Origin: Calditrichota bacterium
Lineage (GTDB): Bacteria > Calditrichota > Calditrichia > RBG-13-44-9
Assembly: GCA_016934605.1 (NCBI GenBank)
Contig: JAFGSO010000172.1
Coordinates: 1 to 35,285, forward strand
Direction of reading: 5' to 3'
DNA length: 35,285 bases
Shown: one piece after another, positions 17,478 through 26,402 of the stretch
Layout of the letters: the number at the start of each line of letters is the position of its first letter
How positions within the stretch are numbered: position 1 is the first letter of the stretch
Made by a program: the position numbers and the translations under genes
Notes under the pieces: model-generated
Told to the model about the DNA's origin: nothing
Database searches by the model: none
What the model saw: the letters and a program-made list of their open reading frames with translations, nothing else

Positions 17478-19508
17478 TCATCGAACCAGCAGCATCTTCC
17501 TGGACAACTTTCGATTCTCAAAATGAATTTGATATATGTAAATTCCTGAAGAAACCTGCTTGTCGTGATCATCACACCCATCCCAGCGAATTTCCTCGCC
17601 CCTGGTAAAGTATCCGTCTATGAGTGTCCTGATCCTACTTCCGGTAATATCAAAAATTTCAAGCTTTACTTTGCCGCTGGTATCAATCGTAAACGGAATC
17701 ATAGTGGTTCCATTGAAAGGATTCGGATAATTCTGAGCCAGAGTGAAATCCCGGATTACCTCATTACCTGGCTCCAAAGTGGCTATCGGAACCTCCCTGC
17801 TCATCTTTAATATTCTCAAATCCGGATCAAACTGGACAACCAGTGGAGAACCGCTGATCGGGATATGAAAATCCTGAACTTCCAGTGAGTCCCAGATCAT
17901 CAGTGTATCCCGGTTAATATGTGTGTCTATCACCCTCACTTCTATAGGCATTTTATAGAGATGACTGTAACCATCGAGTTTCTGCTTCTGTGCAATCCAA
18001 AAATGCAGGTAATCCTGTCCATTCTGCTGATAATGTGTATAGCCCCAATCATAAACCGGATAATAAGGTTCATAAATCCACTGCTGAAAAAACCAGTCAA
18101 GATCCATTTCACTTTTCATTTCACAAAAATCTCGAAACTCTTCAGTGGTTGCATCATCGTAAGCAAATGAGGGATCATTCGGATAATCATGCATGATTTC
18201 AAAGAAAACGGAATCTCCGACAACGTAACGCAACATATGCAGTACCCACATGCCTTTGGTATAAATAGTTCTTGAGAAAAGGTTATTCGGATTACTGGTA
18301 TCATAACGGTAAACAGCCGATCTGAAAATTGTTGAAAAATTATAGGGTTCCAGTGTACTGTTAACATATGTCCGGAATGAACTTTTATCATAATATGCTT
18401 CAATCCATAAAGCCTCACTGTAAGTCGCAAATCCCTCATTCAGCCAGATGTGATGCCAGTCCCGGCAGGTGACCAGATCCCCAAACCACTGATGAGCCAG
18501 CTCATGTGCATAAATAGTTTCCCAGCTGTCAGACACTGTTCCAATACTTGTACAGGTCTGATGCTCCATACCACCGCCCCATCCGAAAAGAGCATGACCA
18601 TATTTTTCTTCAATAAAAGGATATAAACCATACAATCGACTGAATACTTCCAGCATATCCGGTAATTTTTCAAATGCAGATCGGGCAGCTGTTAGCTGAT
18701 ACGGGTAAACATAATACTCAATCGGCATGAATTCACCCGGGGCAAATTGGAAAGAATCCGAAAAAGTTGTATAATTGGCTATGGCCAGAGATACCAGATA
18801 AGTGGTAATCGGATATTTTTCTTTCCAGATAAAAGTTGTGGTATTATTCGGATTGGGAATCTGGCCCTGAAGCAATCCGTTGGATGCGACGGTATATCCC
18901 GTTGGCACCGTTACTGCAATTTTCACGGAATCCATCTTGTCCGACGGATCATCTTTGCATGGCCACCAGGTCTGTGCCGCATACGGCTCACTCAGAGTAT
19001 ACACACCGTTACCAAACCAGAATCCCGCAAGTCCTTCCGGACGCGGAATACCGGAATAATTAACTGTTACGGTAAATGTTTCCCCTGCATCATAAACAGT
19101 GTCCAGAACAACTGCCAGCACCCAGTTGGAATGAGTGTAACTATTTATATTCCCCGACACCCACATATCCGACCAGTAAGGGGGATAATCTTCCCGTGAA
19201 TCAAAATTCAGATTTATGCGATCCAAGCCGTTTACATTGCTTCGGAACAGTCCCGTGACGGTACCTTCAAGGTTCTGTGGATCCATGCTGATTCGAAAAT
19301 CAAGATCATAATAAAGTTGATCATAGTCAGCAGAATCCGGCATACTGATTTTTGAGAATACTTTCTTATACAAAGTGAAATTGTTCTTTTTAATATCGGG
19401 TAATTTTTTACTGGCTTCTATCAATTCCTCCAGCCGATCTGGAGTAATCTGCTGTGAAAGTCCATTTGACACCATCAGCATTAGAATTAGAAATTTCCAC
19501 AATCTCAT
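17478..19508 (-). CDS. Secreted M1-family metallo-aminopeptidase with YPNPFN-type sorting domain
   Basis: 676 residues, ATG 19508. A signal peptide (about 1-18, NGLSQQ) is followed by the beta-saddle N-terminal domain of M1 peptidases and a catalytic domain with HELAHQWFGD (His335, Glu336, His339) and NEGFATYSE (Glu358), the full HExxH-18-E zinc site. The substrate-binding exopeptidase motif reads GGGMEHQT where classical enzymes have GAMEN; the Glu is kept. The usual C-terminal helical domain is reduced, and residues about 596-676 are a type IX-like tail (NYPNPFNGTT, LEIFDITG, WDGCDDHD, SSGIYIYQI, LSRKMLLVR). Expected role: removal of N-terminal residues from peptides outside the cell. The metallo-hydrolase gene at 19527 lies 18 bases upstream on the same strand, so the two may be cotranscribed. 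Confidence 0.93.
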   Translation of the reverse strand: MRLWKFLILMLMVSNGLSQQITPDRLEELIEASKKLPDIKKNNFTLYKKVFSKISMPDSADYDQLYYDLDFRISMDPQNLEGTVTGLFRSNVNGLDRINLNFDSREDYPPYWSDMWVSGNINSYTHSNWVLAVVLDTVYDAGETFTVTVNYSGIPRPEGLAGFWFGNGVYTLSEPYAAQTWWPCKDDPSDKMDSVKIAVTVPTGYTVASNGLLQGQIPNPNNTTTFIWKEKYPITTYLVSLAIANYTTFSDSFQFAPGEFMPIEYYVYPYQLTAARSAFEKLPDMLEVFSRLYGLYPFIEEKYGHALFGWGGGMEHQTCTSIGTVSDSWETIYAHELAHQWFGDLVTCRDWHHIWLNEGFATYSEALWIEAYYDKSSFRTYVNSTLEPYNFSTIFRSAVYRYDTSNPNNLFSRTIYTKGMWVLHMLRYVVGDSVFFEIMHDYPNDPSFAYDDATTEEFRDFCEMKSEMDLDWFFQQWIYEPYYPVYDWGYTHYQQNGQDYLHFWIAQKQKLDGYSHLYKMPIEVRVIDTHINRDTLMIWDSLEVQDFHIPISGSPLVVQFDPDLRILKMSREVPIATLEPGNEVIRDFTLAQNYPNPFNGTTMIPFTIDTSGKVKLEIFDITGSRIRTLIDGYFTRGEEIRWDGCDDHDKQVSSGIYIYQIHFENRKLSRKMLLVR

Positions 19509-19526
19509 TATATCTCCATTTTCATT

Positions 19527-20363
19527 TCAAAAAAAATCATCCAGATAAATATCCTCATATTCCCTTAAAAAGGTTTGAACATTTGACTGGTGAGAATGTA
19601 AAGCAGCTATTTTAGGAAATTTTTGATTTAACTTCAGCTTGATTTCCTCCTCGGAATCGGCAGCATGTACTATTTCCATTCCTTCTACTGCCAGTTTTTG
19701 TACGTACGACTGTTCATTTTCAATGCGCCTGATAATATCCTCCTGGGATTTTGCAGGCTTACCATGACCGGGAATCAGGCAGCCAATATCATATAGAACA
19801 ACTACATCTTTCAATCGGCCCAGACTCTTCCAGTATTGCCTTATACTGTGTAAAATAAAGGGAGTTTGAGTCTGTATCAGCATATCTCCCGAAAAAAGCA
19901 TTTTTTCTTCGGGAATAACAATTGCAGTCATATCTGTGGAATGACCGGGAGTATGAAAAAATGCAAATGAATATGGCGGAATTTCCATGAACTCGCCATC
20001 CTTGATGAGGTTTACATCGTCCGGAAATCTGAGATCATCCAGATTTTCATACCCCTGCTTGCGATACATTCCTCTCAGGTATCTTACATCGTTGTTACGA
20101 ACATCCTCGGATTTACTTTTTAGACATTCATGGGCATACACCGGTAAATCATGAAAGGCGTGCCATCCTGAAATATGATCTCCATGAGTATGTGTGAGAA
20201 GAAGTATGGATTCAATCAGTTTCTGATCAATCATAAATTTTCTGATTCTTTGAAGTTCCGGAGGGAAAACACCAGGATCAATCAGGTAGGCCTCGGAATT
20301 ATCATAAACCAGTGTTGAATTCATTCCCAAAAATTGACTGCTGAAACGTCTGAGCATATTCAT
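19527..20363 (-). CDS. Metallo-beta-lactamase-fold hydrolase
   Basis: 278 residues from ATG 20363; the track begins at a TTG (20426) that adds 21 residues and has no ribosome-binding site, so I prefer the ATG. The metal site is intact: THTHGDH, a second His in HTPGHSTD, the bridging Asp in FSGDMLI, and a terminal His in PGHGKP. NSTLVYDNSEAYLIDPG at the N-terminus is the normal first strand pair. A helical C-terminal extension (about residues 205-270) resembles LACTB2/glyoxalase-II-type relatives. Possible substrates include thioesters, lactones or nucleic acids, and the sequence does not decide among them. It probably shares a transcript with the downstream M1 peptidase and is divergent from the SpoIIM-like gene. 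Confidence 0.88.
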   Translation of the reverse strand: MNMLRRFSSQFLGMNSTLVYDNSEAYLIDPGVFPPELQRIRKFMIDQKLIESILLLTHTHGDHISGWHAFHDLPVYAHECLKSKSEDVRNNDVRYLRGMYRKQGYENLDDLRFPDDVNLIKDGEFMEIPPYSFAFFHTPGHSTDMTAIVIPEEKMLFSGDMLIQTQTPFILHSIRQYWKSLGRLKDVVVLYDIGCLIPGHGKPAKSQEDIIRRIENEQSYVQKLAVEGMEIVHAADSEEEIKLKLNQKFPKIAALHSHQSNVQTFLREYEDIYLDDFF

Positions 20364-20473
20364 AAATTCCGGTTTGAAAGTTATAAGATCAGAAAAAATT
20401 TCTTTAATAGAAATGGTTATTTGCAATTGTTGCTTGAGGTTCGTAATATTTAATTTTCAAGGGAATATTTATC

Positions 20474-21052
20474 ATGTTTACGGATTTATTCGAGAACTTA
20501 CATTTCACCTATATATTTTGCACCGCTGTTCTGTTCATCGCAGGCATTTATTTTGCACCGACTATCGTTGATAAAAATATCCGCTGGATGCTGCGATACC
20601 CAAGATGGGTAGCCTCACTGATGGAGCGGTATTTCTCAGTCCGATGGGGATTTTTTTTCTTATTCCTTATCATTTTTATTCTCAACAATATGTCCCTTTT
20701 CCTTGGATTCCTGTCAGGTTTCCTGATAGTTCTTCCCCTGTTTTTTGCCTTTTTTACCGGGTTCAATGTAGCCGTTATCAGTTACGACCTGATGGGCTGG
20801 AAGGGAATCTGGCATATGTTGATGAATCCCATAGCCTGGCTTGAATTTCCGGCAGCATGGTTAAGTTTCGGGATGGGCATGAAAATCGGGGTAACAATCC
20901 TCACGTCAGGTAATTTTACACAAGCTGTCAGCCTTTTCAATACATTACTTCCTATCTATGGTAAATATGTTCTGGTATTATTATTGATTGCAGCGCTACT
21001 GGAATCGGGCCTCATTGTTCTGGCAGAGAAACACAAGGACGATATTTCCTGA
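20474..21052 (+). CDS. SpoIIM/DUF95-family integral membrane protein
   Basis: 192 residues, ATG 20474. It has about five hydrophobic segments (about 10-27, 58-74, 77-103, 120-140, 163-184). The family hallmarks are the Asn-Asn pair and glycine-rich stretch LNNMSLFLGFLSGF and the conserved block LEFPAAWLSFGMG, which corresponds to HGxxELPAIxLSxG in stage II sporulation protein M. In Bacillus SpoIIM belongs to the engulfment peptidoglycan machinery, but homologues are widespread in non-sporulating bacteria with unknown function; nothing here suggests sporulation. It is preceded by the divergent metallo-hydrolase, so the two may share a control region of about 110 bases. Confidence 0.82.
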   Translation: MFTDLFENLHFTYIFCTAVLFIAGIYFAPTIVDKNIRWMLRYPRWVASLMERYFSVRWGFFFLFLIIFILNNMSLFLGFLSGFLIVLPLFFAFFTGFNVAVISYDLMGWKGIWHMLMNPIAWLEFPAAWLSFGMGMKIGVTILTSGNFTQAVSLFNTLLPIYGKYVLVLLLIAALLESGLIVLAEKHKDDIS

Positions 21053-21097
21053 AAACAGTCTGAAATTTTCCATTCTCAAGACTGCCGTCGCTAATCA

Positions 21098-21637
21098 TTA
21101 GTGATCCAGGGTCCAACCTTCCTGTTTCAGGTACCAGTTATCCGGATCTTTGAGATATTGATAGGTATTATCCAGAACATCTTCATGGTCCTGTTCCATA
21201 TCTCTCAGAAAAGCGTAAAAACGTCTTGCTTTTTCATCGGCTGTTTCGTTATACAATTTAGTATACATTTTGACGCCATTCCGCTCGAACTCAATCGCTT
21301 TCTGGTAGACTTCCATATCATTATCAGAGATAGTTTCCTTTCCCTGCTTAACTGCCTCCAGTGAATTACTGAAGATAGTCTGCATTTCGCCTTTAAGACC
21401 TTTGTAATCCTTTTCCTCTTTTGAAAGCTGGGCCCAGTTTCCTGATTCATTCAATCGGGCATAAAAACGCTTGATTAGATCGGTATGCATTAATTCATCT
21501 TTAAACAGTTGCCTAAAAATATTCTTTACAAATTCATTTTGGGTTTGTTCAGCTCCCTTTTTATATAGTTGATATCCCTCCTCTTCTGTTTGAAGGGCCA
21601 GTTTCAATGCTTCCAGACTGTTCTGAATGTCCGCCAT
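21098..21637 (-). CDS. Ferritin-like/rubrerythrin-type di-iron protein
   Basis: 179 residues, ATG 21637 with AAGGAG eight bases upstream. It is a four-helix bundle with paired carboxylate/His motifs: EEEGYQLY in helix 1, KDELMHTDL in helix 2, EFERNGVKMY in helix 3 and MEQDHEDVL in helix 4, which together give the E...ExxH di-iron ligands of rubrerythrins. The C-terminal rubredoxin domain of classical rubrerythrin (CxxC pairs) is absent, so it is an erythrin-only form. Probable role: peroxide or iron handling in the cytoplasm. Its own ribosome-binding site and an 88-base gap from the EEP gene leave open whether they are cotranscribed. Confidence 0.9.
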   Translation of the reverse strand: MADIQNSLEALKLALQTEEEGYQLYKKGAEQTQNEFVKNIFRQLFKDELMHTDLIKRFYARLNESGNWAQLSKEEKDYKGLKGEMQTIFSNSLEAVKQGKETISDNDMEVYQKAIEFERNGVKMYTKLYNETADEKARRFYAFLRDMEQDHEDVLDNTYQYLKDPDNWYLKQEGWTLDH

Positions 21638-21725
21638 ATTTAGATCTCCTTTTTGTTATGAATATCTAATAACTGTTAAAAATTTTCAATTAAGTAAAAT
21701 CTATATTTTTGAAAAGAAATTTAAA

Positions 21726-22652
21726 TCAATCAAACACCTGAAAACGGGCTCCCACCGGCCGGTGGTCTGAAACCTCATAAACATAAGAAGAAAAATACTG
21801 ATCCAGCTTGATAACTGCGGTAGTTCCATTTCCATATTCCTGCCGGGCATCGGCGGATATTAGAATATGGTCAATAATGCTTCTGGTGTTTCCTATATAC
21901 GTTGCATTTTCAAATGGATTTTCCAGAAGTATTGAGCTCAGAAATGTATAATCCTGGGAATCGTTGATGAACACCTGAAAAACATTATCCTCAGGGGGAT
22001 CATCCAGTTCATCATTCCAGTCACCGACTACAATATAATCTTTGTCACTGGAGCCAACTATTTCTGTGTCCAGATAATACTTAAGTTTTTCACATGCTTT
22101 GCGTCTCCTGTCTTCATTCTGCTCACCACCCAGAGCTTTCAGATGCAGGACGATAAGGGTAAAGTCGAAGGTTTTCAAATTGCTTGAAGCACTCATGTAG
22201 ATCTGAAGCGGTGGTCTCGGGAAACGATAAGAATCACCAGTAAAAATCAGCTTAACATCCGAAATAGAAATAATATTCTGTTTATAAATAACACCCGTTT
22301 TCTGGTATGAACCATCAGAATATATATCGAGAGAATAAATTCCGGAGTAATCGGGCAGTCTGTTCAACACCTCTCTGAAACTGATGGTATCTTCAATTTC
22401 CTGCATGCCAAAGATATCTGCATTCAAATCAATGATAATTTCAACAACATCCGAAATTGTTTCAGTTCCGAGTTTGGGAAAATTTTGAATATTCCAACTG
22501 ACAATATCTAGAGTTTCTTCTGCACCAAACTCAGGAACATCGATCCTGAGCGAATCCGGTATCCGACCATCTTCTGTTGATGTTATTCGTTTGTTACAGC
22601 TAAGTAAAAAAATAGTTAACCATACAAAACCGATGAATATAAACAGACGCAC
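21726..22652 (-). CDS. Endonuclease/exonuclease/phosphatase-family lipoprotein
   Basis: 308 residues. The track uses a TTG at 22667; I favour GTG 22652, which has GGAG about six bases upstream. The N-terminus is a hydrophobic signal ending in FLLSC, a lipobox-like site, so the mature protein is probably a lipoprotein facing the periplasm or surface. The EEP (DNase I/exonuclease III-like) fold is shown by SWNIQNF near the start, the catalytic Glu in FGMQEIED, GDWNDE, and the terminal SDHRPV. These enzymes cleave phosphodiester bonds of nucleic acids, or phosphates of lipids or sugars. Secreted members often scavenge DNA phosphate, but the substrate is not evident. Confidence 0.9.
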   Translation of the reverse strand: MRLFIFIGFVWLTIFLLSCNKRITSTEDGRIPDSLRIDVPEFGAEETLDIVSWNIQNFPKLGTETISDVVEIIIDLNADIFGMQEIEDTISFREVLNRLPDYSGIYSLDIYSDGSYQKTGVIYKQNIISISDVKLIFTGDSYRFPRPPLQIYMSASSNLKTFDFTLIVLHLKALGGEQNEDRRRKACEKLKYYLDTEIVGSSDKDYIVVGDWNDELDDPPEDNVFQVFINDSQDYTFLSSILLENPFENATYIGNTRSIIDHILISADARQEYGNGTTAVIKLDQYFSSYVYEVSDHRPVGARFQVFD

Positions 22653-22781
22653 GAAATCTCCACTCAATTTGATACTGATTATAATTAGATGAAACCCTTA
22701 ACCAAAAGCAAGCAGTTCAAAAAGTTCTCTACTGACTAACACAAAAATATTTATATGTCATTCTGGGGGAACTCAGTAATG

Positions 22782-22810
22782 TTGCAAATTTTAGCAAAAA
22801 ATGTTATATT
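22782..22810 (+). promoter_or_regulatory. Candidate sigma70-type promoter of the LapA-domain gene
   Basis: TTGCAA, a 17-base spacer, then TATATT, ending 24 bases before the start codon. Short leader with GGGGAG ribosome-binding site. Confidence 0.45.
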
Positions 22811-22834
22811 ACTCAATAAAACGGGGAGTAACTG

Positions 22835-23071
22835 ATGACATTTAAGAGAATTTTAATCTGGTTAATTGTATTTTTTGTTTTGATTCTTATCGTTCAAAAT
22901 CTGGATGTCATTCAACTGGACGTTTTTTTCTGGTCAATCCAGGCATCCCTTCTTCTGGTCATTTTGCTTCCTTTTCTCTTGGGTATCCTGGTCGGTTGGT
23001 TATTTACCTCTATTTATCTGAGACAACGCCGGCAGTTGAAAGAATCAAAACAAAAATCATCTGAAAGCTGA
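22835..23071 (+). CDS. LapA/DUF1049-domain small membrane protein
   Basis: 78 residues, ATG 22835 preceded by GGGGAG. Two transmembrane helices (about 5-22 and 38-60) flank the family motif VQNLDVIQLDVFFW, followed by a basic tail (RQRRQLKESKQK). In Escherichia coli LapA works with LapB in controlling lipopolysaccharide assembly through LpxC turnover; distant homologues with this domain are common and mostly uncharacterised. No lapB is adjacent, so an exact equivalent role is not shown. The gene appears monocistronic, with its own promoter and a 346-base gap behind it. Confidence 0.85.
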   Translation: MTFKRILIWLIVFFVLILIVQNLDVIQLDVFFWSIQASLLLVILLPFLLGILVGWLFTSIYLRQRRQLKESKQKSSES

Positions 23072-23417
23072 AAAATATGTTTTATATTTCAACATAGTGA
23101 TGATTTTTATAACATCAATATATAATTGGCTGTTTAAATATTCGCCAAAAGTTATTCCCGGAATATCTCACCGAATTTAACAATTTCGCAAAATTATAAA
23201 ACTTTGTTGTTCTTCAAGTTTGAACACTATTTATATCAATATTTTACAGTTACTTATAAGAAAACATATTTTGTCCGAATCTTATTGCATCGTGCTCTTA
23301 CTCTACTGTAAATTTATCATAATTTTATCAAAGTTTTTTAAATTAGTGTCGATATTTAATATATTGTCTAAATTATAGACAAGCGAAGTACTAGATAGCA
23401 ACAGGAAGAAAATTTAA
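23072..23417. other. Non-coding gap, 346 bases, upstream of gltX
   Basis: AT-rich. It contains an imperfect AT-rich hairpin just after the LapA stop (about 23068-23091, no T-run) and a perfect inverted repeat at 23364-23382. A TTTACA/CATATT pair near 23243 is a weak promoter candidate. No tRNA, and no T-box leader that I could recognise. Confidence 0.5.
23364..23382. promoter_or_regulatory. Perfect inverted repeat, possible operator upstream of gltX
   Basis: TTGTCTA, five bases, TAGACAA: a 7-base perfect dyad about 36 bases before the gltX start. The size and symmetry suit a dimeric repressor site or a small hairpin in the 5' leader. Confidence 0.35.
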
Positions 23418-24872
23418 ATGCCCACTAAGGTTATCACACGATTCGCACCCAGTCCGACTGGATTCCTTCATGTCGGGGGCGCAAGGACTGCACTGTTTAA
23501 CTTTCTCTATGCCCGGAAAAACGGGGGCTCGTTCAGACTTCGCGTAGAAGATACGGATCAGAGAAGATCCAGCGATCTGATGACTAGGGTAATTTTAAAC
23601 GGTCTGGAATGGCTGGGAATACAATGGAATTGTGATGTTATTTTTCAGGGTAAACGTCTGAATCAACACCAGAATACAGCATTTTCTCTGCTGGAAAAAG
23701 GGGCTGCATATCTCTGTTTTTGCACACCTGAAGAACTTAAGGAACACCGGAAAAATTTCCGTTACAATGGACATTGCCGAAACCTCTCCTCTAAAAGCAT
23801 CGAAATTAAGAAATCAGAAGGGATTCCCTATTCTGTCCGATTTAAAGTTCCAGATGGAGTAACAATCTGGAAAGATAAGATTCATGGTTCTATTTCTTTT
23901 CAGAATAAAGAAGTTGAGGATTTTGTAATCCTCCGTTCAGACCGAACACCAACCTACAATCTGGCCGTTGTGGCAGATGACCATGATATGGGAATTACCA
24001 TGGTAATGCGCGGTGATGATCATATTTCGAATACTCCCAAACAATTAATGCTCTATCAGGCTCTTGGATGGACGGCTCCGGATTTTGCTCATATCCCGCT
24101 TATCATGGGTTCCGATGGAAAACGCCTTAGTAAACGACATGGTGCAACCTCAGTAGAAGACTATCAAAAAAAGGGTGTACTTAGTGATGCACTCTTTAAT
24201 TTCCTGGCTATCCTCGGTTGGTCTCCCCCTGATAACCGGGAAATCCTTTCGCGCAAGGAAATTACAGAGCTGTTCTCTCTGGATGGTATATCAAAAAAAA
24301 GTGCTGTTTTCGATGAAAAAAAGTTGGCCTGGATGAATCAACAGCATATTATCCGAAAAAGTGCATCTGATTTATATGAACCTATAATGCAAATCTGGCT
24401 CGAAAATGGTTTTATTTCAGAAGTTGAGATAAAATCTAAAAAAAACTGGATGCTAAAAATAATCGACCTCTTAAAACCCCGGGCTACCTTTCTTGCCGAT
24501 TTTATTGATCTTGGTGAATACTTCTTTAAAAAGCCTGGGCAATTCGATGAAAAAGGGATACAAAAACATCTGAAATCAGCAGAAGTCTGGGACTATCTGA
24601 GGGAAACCACTGCTGAATTAAAAGATTTGACAACATTTTCTGAAGAAAATATCGAACTTGGCATAAGAAATTTTGCTCAAAAGTATGGAGTGGGTGCCGG
24701 AAAAATCATTCATCCTCTACGACTGGCCTTAACGGGACGCACAGCCACACCCGGACTATTTGAAGTCATGGTTTTATTAGGAAAAGAAATAGTTCTGAAT
24801 AGACTAAATAGTTTTTTAAAAATGGAAGAATCCATAAAAAAACAGTTTCACACTCAACGGAGTGCCCAATGA
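23418..24872 (+). CDS. gltX: Glutamyl-tRNA synthetase
   Basis: 484 residues, normal for the family; ATG 23418 with AGGAAG upstream. The class I catalytic signatures are complete: APSPTGFLHVGGARTALFN (HIGH-type motif HVGG) and KRLSKRHG (KMSKS-type). A partial zinc-knuckle pattern, CFC...YNGHC, lies near residues 98-120. LRVEDTD and the anticodon-binding C-terminal half are present. It charges tRNA-Glu with glutamate for translation and, in many bacteria, for tetrapyrrole synthesis. Whether it also acts on tRNA-Gln cannot be decided here. It is the first gene of an operon: its TGA overlaps the ATG of the following regulator gene by four bases. Confidence 0.97.
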   Translation: MPTKVITRFAPSPTGFLHVGGARTALFNFLYARKNGGSFRLRVEDTDQRRSSDLMTRVILNGLEWLGIQWNCDVIFQGKRLNQHQNTAFSLLEKGAAYLCFCTPEELKEHRKNFRYNGHCRNLSSKSIEIKKSEGIPYSVRFKVPDGVTIWKDKIHGSISFQNKEVEDFVILRSDRTPTYNLAVVADDHDMGITMVMRGDDHISNTPKQLMLYQALGWTAPDFAHIPLIMGSDGKRLSKRHGATSVEDYQKKGVLSDALFNFLAILGWSPPDNREILSRKEITELFSLDGISKKSAVFDEKKLAWMNQQHIIRKSASDLYEPIMQIWLENGFISEVEIKSKKNWMLKIIDLLKPRATFLADFIDLGEYFFKKPGQFDEKGIQKHLKSAEVWDYLRETTAELKDLTTFSEENIELGIRNFAQKYGVGAGKIIHPLRLALTGRTATPGLFEVMVLLGKEIVLNRLNSFLKMEESIKKQFHTQRSAQ

Positions 24873-26401
24873 ACGGTTGGAAAACTCTGGTTGTTGATGA
24901 CGAACCTGAAGTTGCTTCTCATCTGAATAACCAGCTTGCACAGCGGGGACTGAAGGTAGAGGTGGCCCATACTACAAATGAGGCCCAATTTCTGATCGAA
25001 AAAAACGAATATGATCTCGCCATTCTCGATATAATGCTTCCCGATGGTAATGGAATTGATCTATTCCGAATCCTTCAGGAAGAAAATCCCGATATTTATA
25101 CGATAATGATAACCGGACATGCATCGGTTGAAAATGCGATTTTCGCTCTGAACGAAGGTATAAATGGTTACCTGATCAAGCCGTTCTCAGATTCACAACT
25201 CTCGGCCGTCTTGAATAAAGCCGAGAAAACACTTCGGCTCAAAGCTGAAAATAAAGCTCTATTCCAGCAAATTGAACTTAATAAACAGTTTTATGAAGAT
25301 GTTCTAAATTCCACTAGTGAAGCCATATTAGTTGTCGATTTAGATTATAAAATTCAGTATTCCAACCGGGCTGCAGCAGAATTACTGAATCTGGAGGAGA
25401 TTCCTCCTGCAAAACCCCCTTTAGAAACATATATATTAGACGGTTATAAAATTTTGTCACATATATATCAGCAACTCCTTCAGGGAAAGTCAGTCGCCGG
25501 ATATCGGGTCAGTATTTCACCTGACGGCTCCAGCTCTTTTGATGCCCATCTGACTGCCGATTTCCTTTATGGAAAGAACGAGCATGTTGAAGGTTTGATC
25601 ATTAATCTTTCGAATCCATTGATTCATAATGAAGTTCTGAACAGAATCCTCCGCAAAGAAAAATTGAATACAATTAATCGTCTCGCTCACGTATTGAATC
25701 ACGAAATCCGCAATCCAATAAATATTCTATTTGGCCGGTTGCAGCTTTTAAAAGATGAATTTAAAAACGCAAAATTCGACCAGGCTTTCCCTGGTATACA
25801 GAAACAGATCGACAGGATTGTTACGGTTACAGATCTTTTATCCAAGTTCAATCTCAGTCGCGAAGATACTATTCCTGAACAATGCGCTATTTCTGAAATA
25901 TTCGATGATATTCTCTCCGAAAAAAAACCAGAATTTGCTGCCAAAAACATACAACTGAATTATTCCCTGGAACGAAACGGATTTTACGTTGAAGGAAACC
26001 TTATTCAGTTTTCAGATGCTTTTCGATATCTCCTGGATACTATCATCGAAATATCTTCAGAAAACGCTGTATTGGATGTTCAGGGAAAAGAGACAGGACA
26101 TTATTCTTCATCAAGATGGTACGAATTCCAGTTTATTTTACCAACAGAACAAAGCGATATTCATCAATTTTTTGAACCCTATAAATCAATTGATATGGAA
26201 ATTGATGGACTCATCGGATTGGGCATGGCCATAATGCATACAATATTTAATAATTACGGTGCCAAAATCGAAACCAGTTTTCAAAATACTTCTAAAACAC
26301 TGTTAAAAATCCGTTTTCCACTTTTCGATCAGGACCAAAAAAGACCCTTTAAACCATCACGGGAAATAAAATCAAAAAAAAGAAAGCGGAGGAGTGCTTA
26401 A
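24869..26401 (+). CDS. REC-PAS-histidine kinase-like protein with degenerate ATPase domain
   Basis: 510 residues; its ATG overlaps the gltX stop (ATGA). In order: a receiver domain (LVVDDE, phosphoacceptor Asp54 in LAILDIMLPDG, conserved Thr in ITGHAS, Lys in IKPF), a helical linker, a PAS domain (about 145-255) and a HisKA-type dimerisation helix with NHEIRNPIN (His278). The ATPase region (about 370-490) keeps a GLIGLGMAI stretch like the G2 box but lacks recognisable N-box (NLxxNA replaced by YLLDTI) and DxGxG G1 box. It may therefore not bind ATP, and could act as a phosphotransfer or phosphatase module, or as a dimerising scaffold. The basic tail (SKKRKRRSA) is unusual. The partner is probably the NtrC-type regulator encoded next. 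Confidence 0.85.
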   Translation: MNGWKTLVVDDEPEVASHLNNQLAQRGLKVEVAHTTNEAQFLIEKNEYDLAILDIMLPDGNGIDLFRILQEENPDIYTIMITGHASVENAIFALNEGINGYLIKPFSDSQLSAVLNKAEKTLRLKAENKALFQQIELNKQFYEDVLNSTSEAILVVDLDYKIQYSNRAAAELLNLEEIPPAKPPLETYILDGYKILSHIYQQLLQGKSVAGYRVSISPDGSSSFDAHLTADFLYGKNEHVEGLIINLSNPLIHNEVLNRILRKEKLNTINRLAHVLNHEIRNPINILFGRLQLLKDEFKNAKFDQAFPGIQKQIDRIVTVTDLLSKFNLSREDTIPEQCAISEIFDDILSEKKPEFAAKNIQLNYSLERNGFYVEGNLIQFSDAFRYLLDTIIEISSENAVLDVQGKETGHYSSSRWYEFQFILPTEQSDIHQFFEPYKSIDMEIDGLIGLGMAIMHTIFNNYGAKIETSFQNTSKTLLKIRFPLFDQDQKRPFKPSREIKSKKRKRRSA

Positions 26402-26402
26402 G

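Noticed and set aside
17355-17549. 64-residue plus-strand ORF in the 628-base gap
   Set aside because: Overlaps the 3' end of the M1 peptidase gene and has a Lys/Asn-rich, motif-free translation; likely spurious.
23072-23417. T-box or other tRNA-sensing leader upstream of gltX
   Set aside because: I found no T-box consensus, specifier stem or terminator in the leader; only a short dyad is visible.
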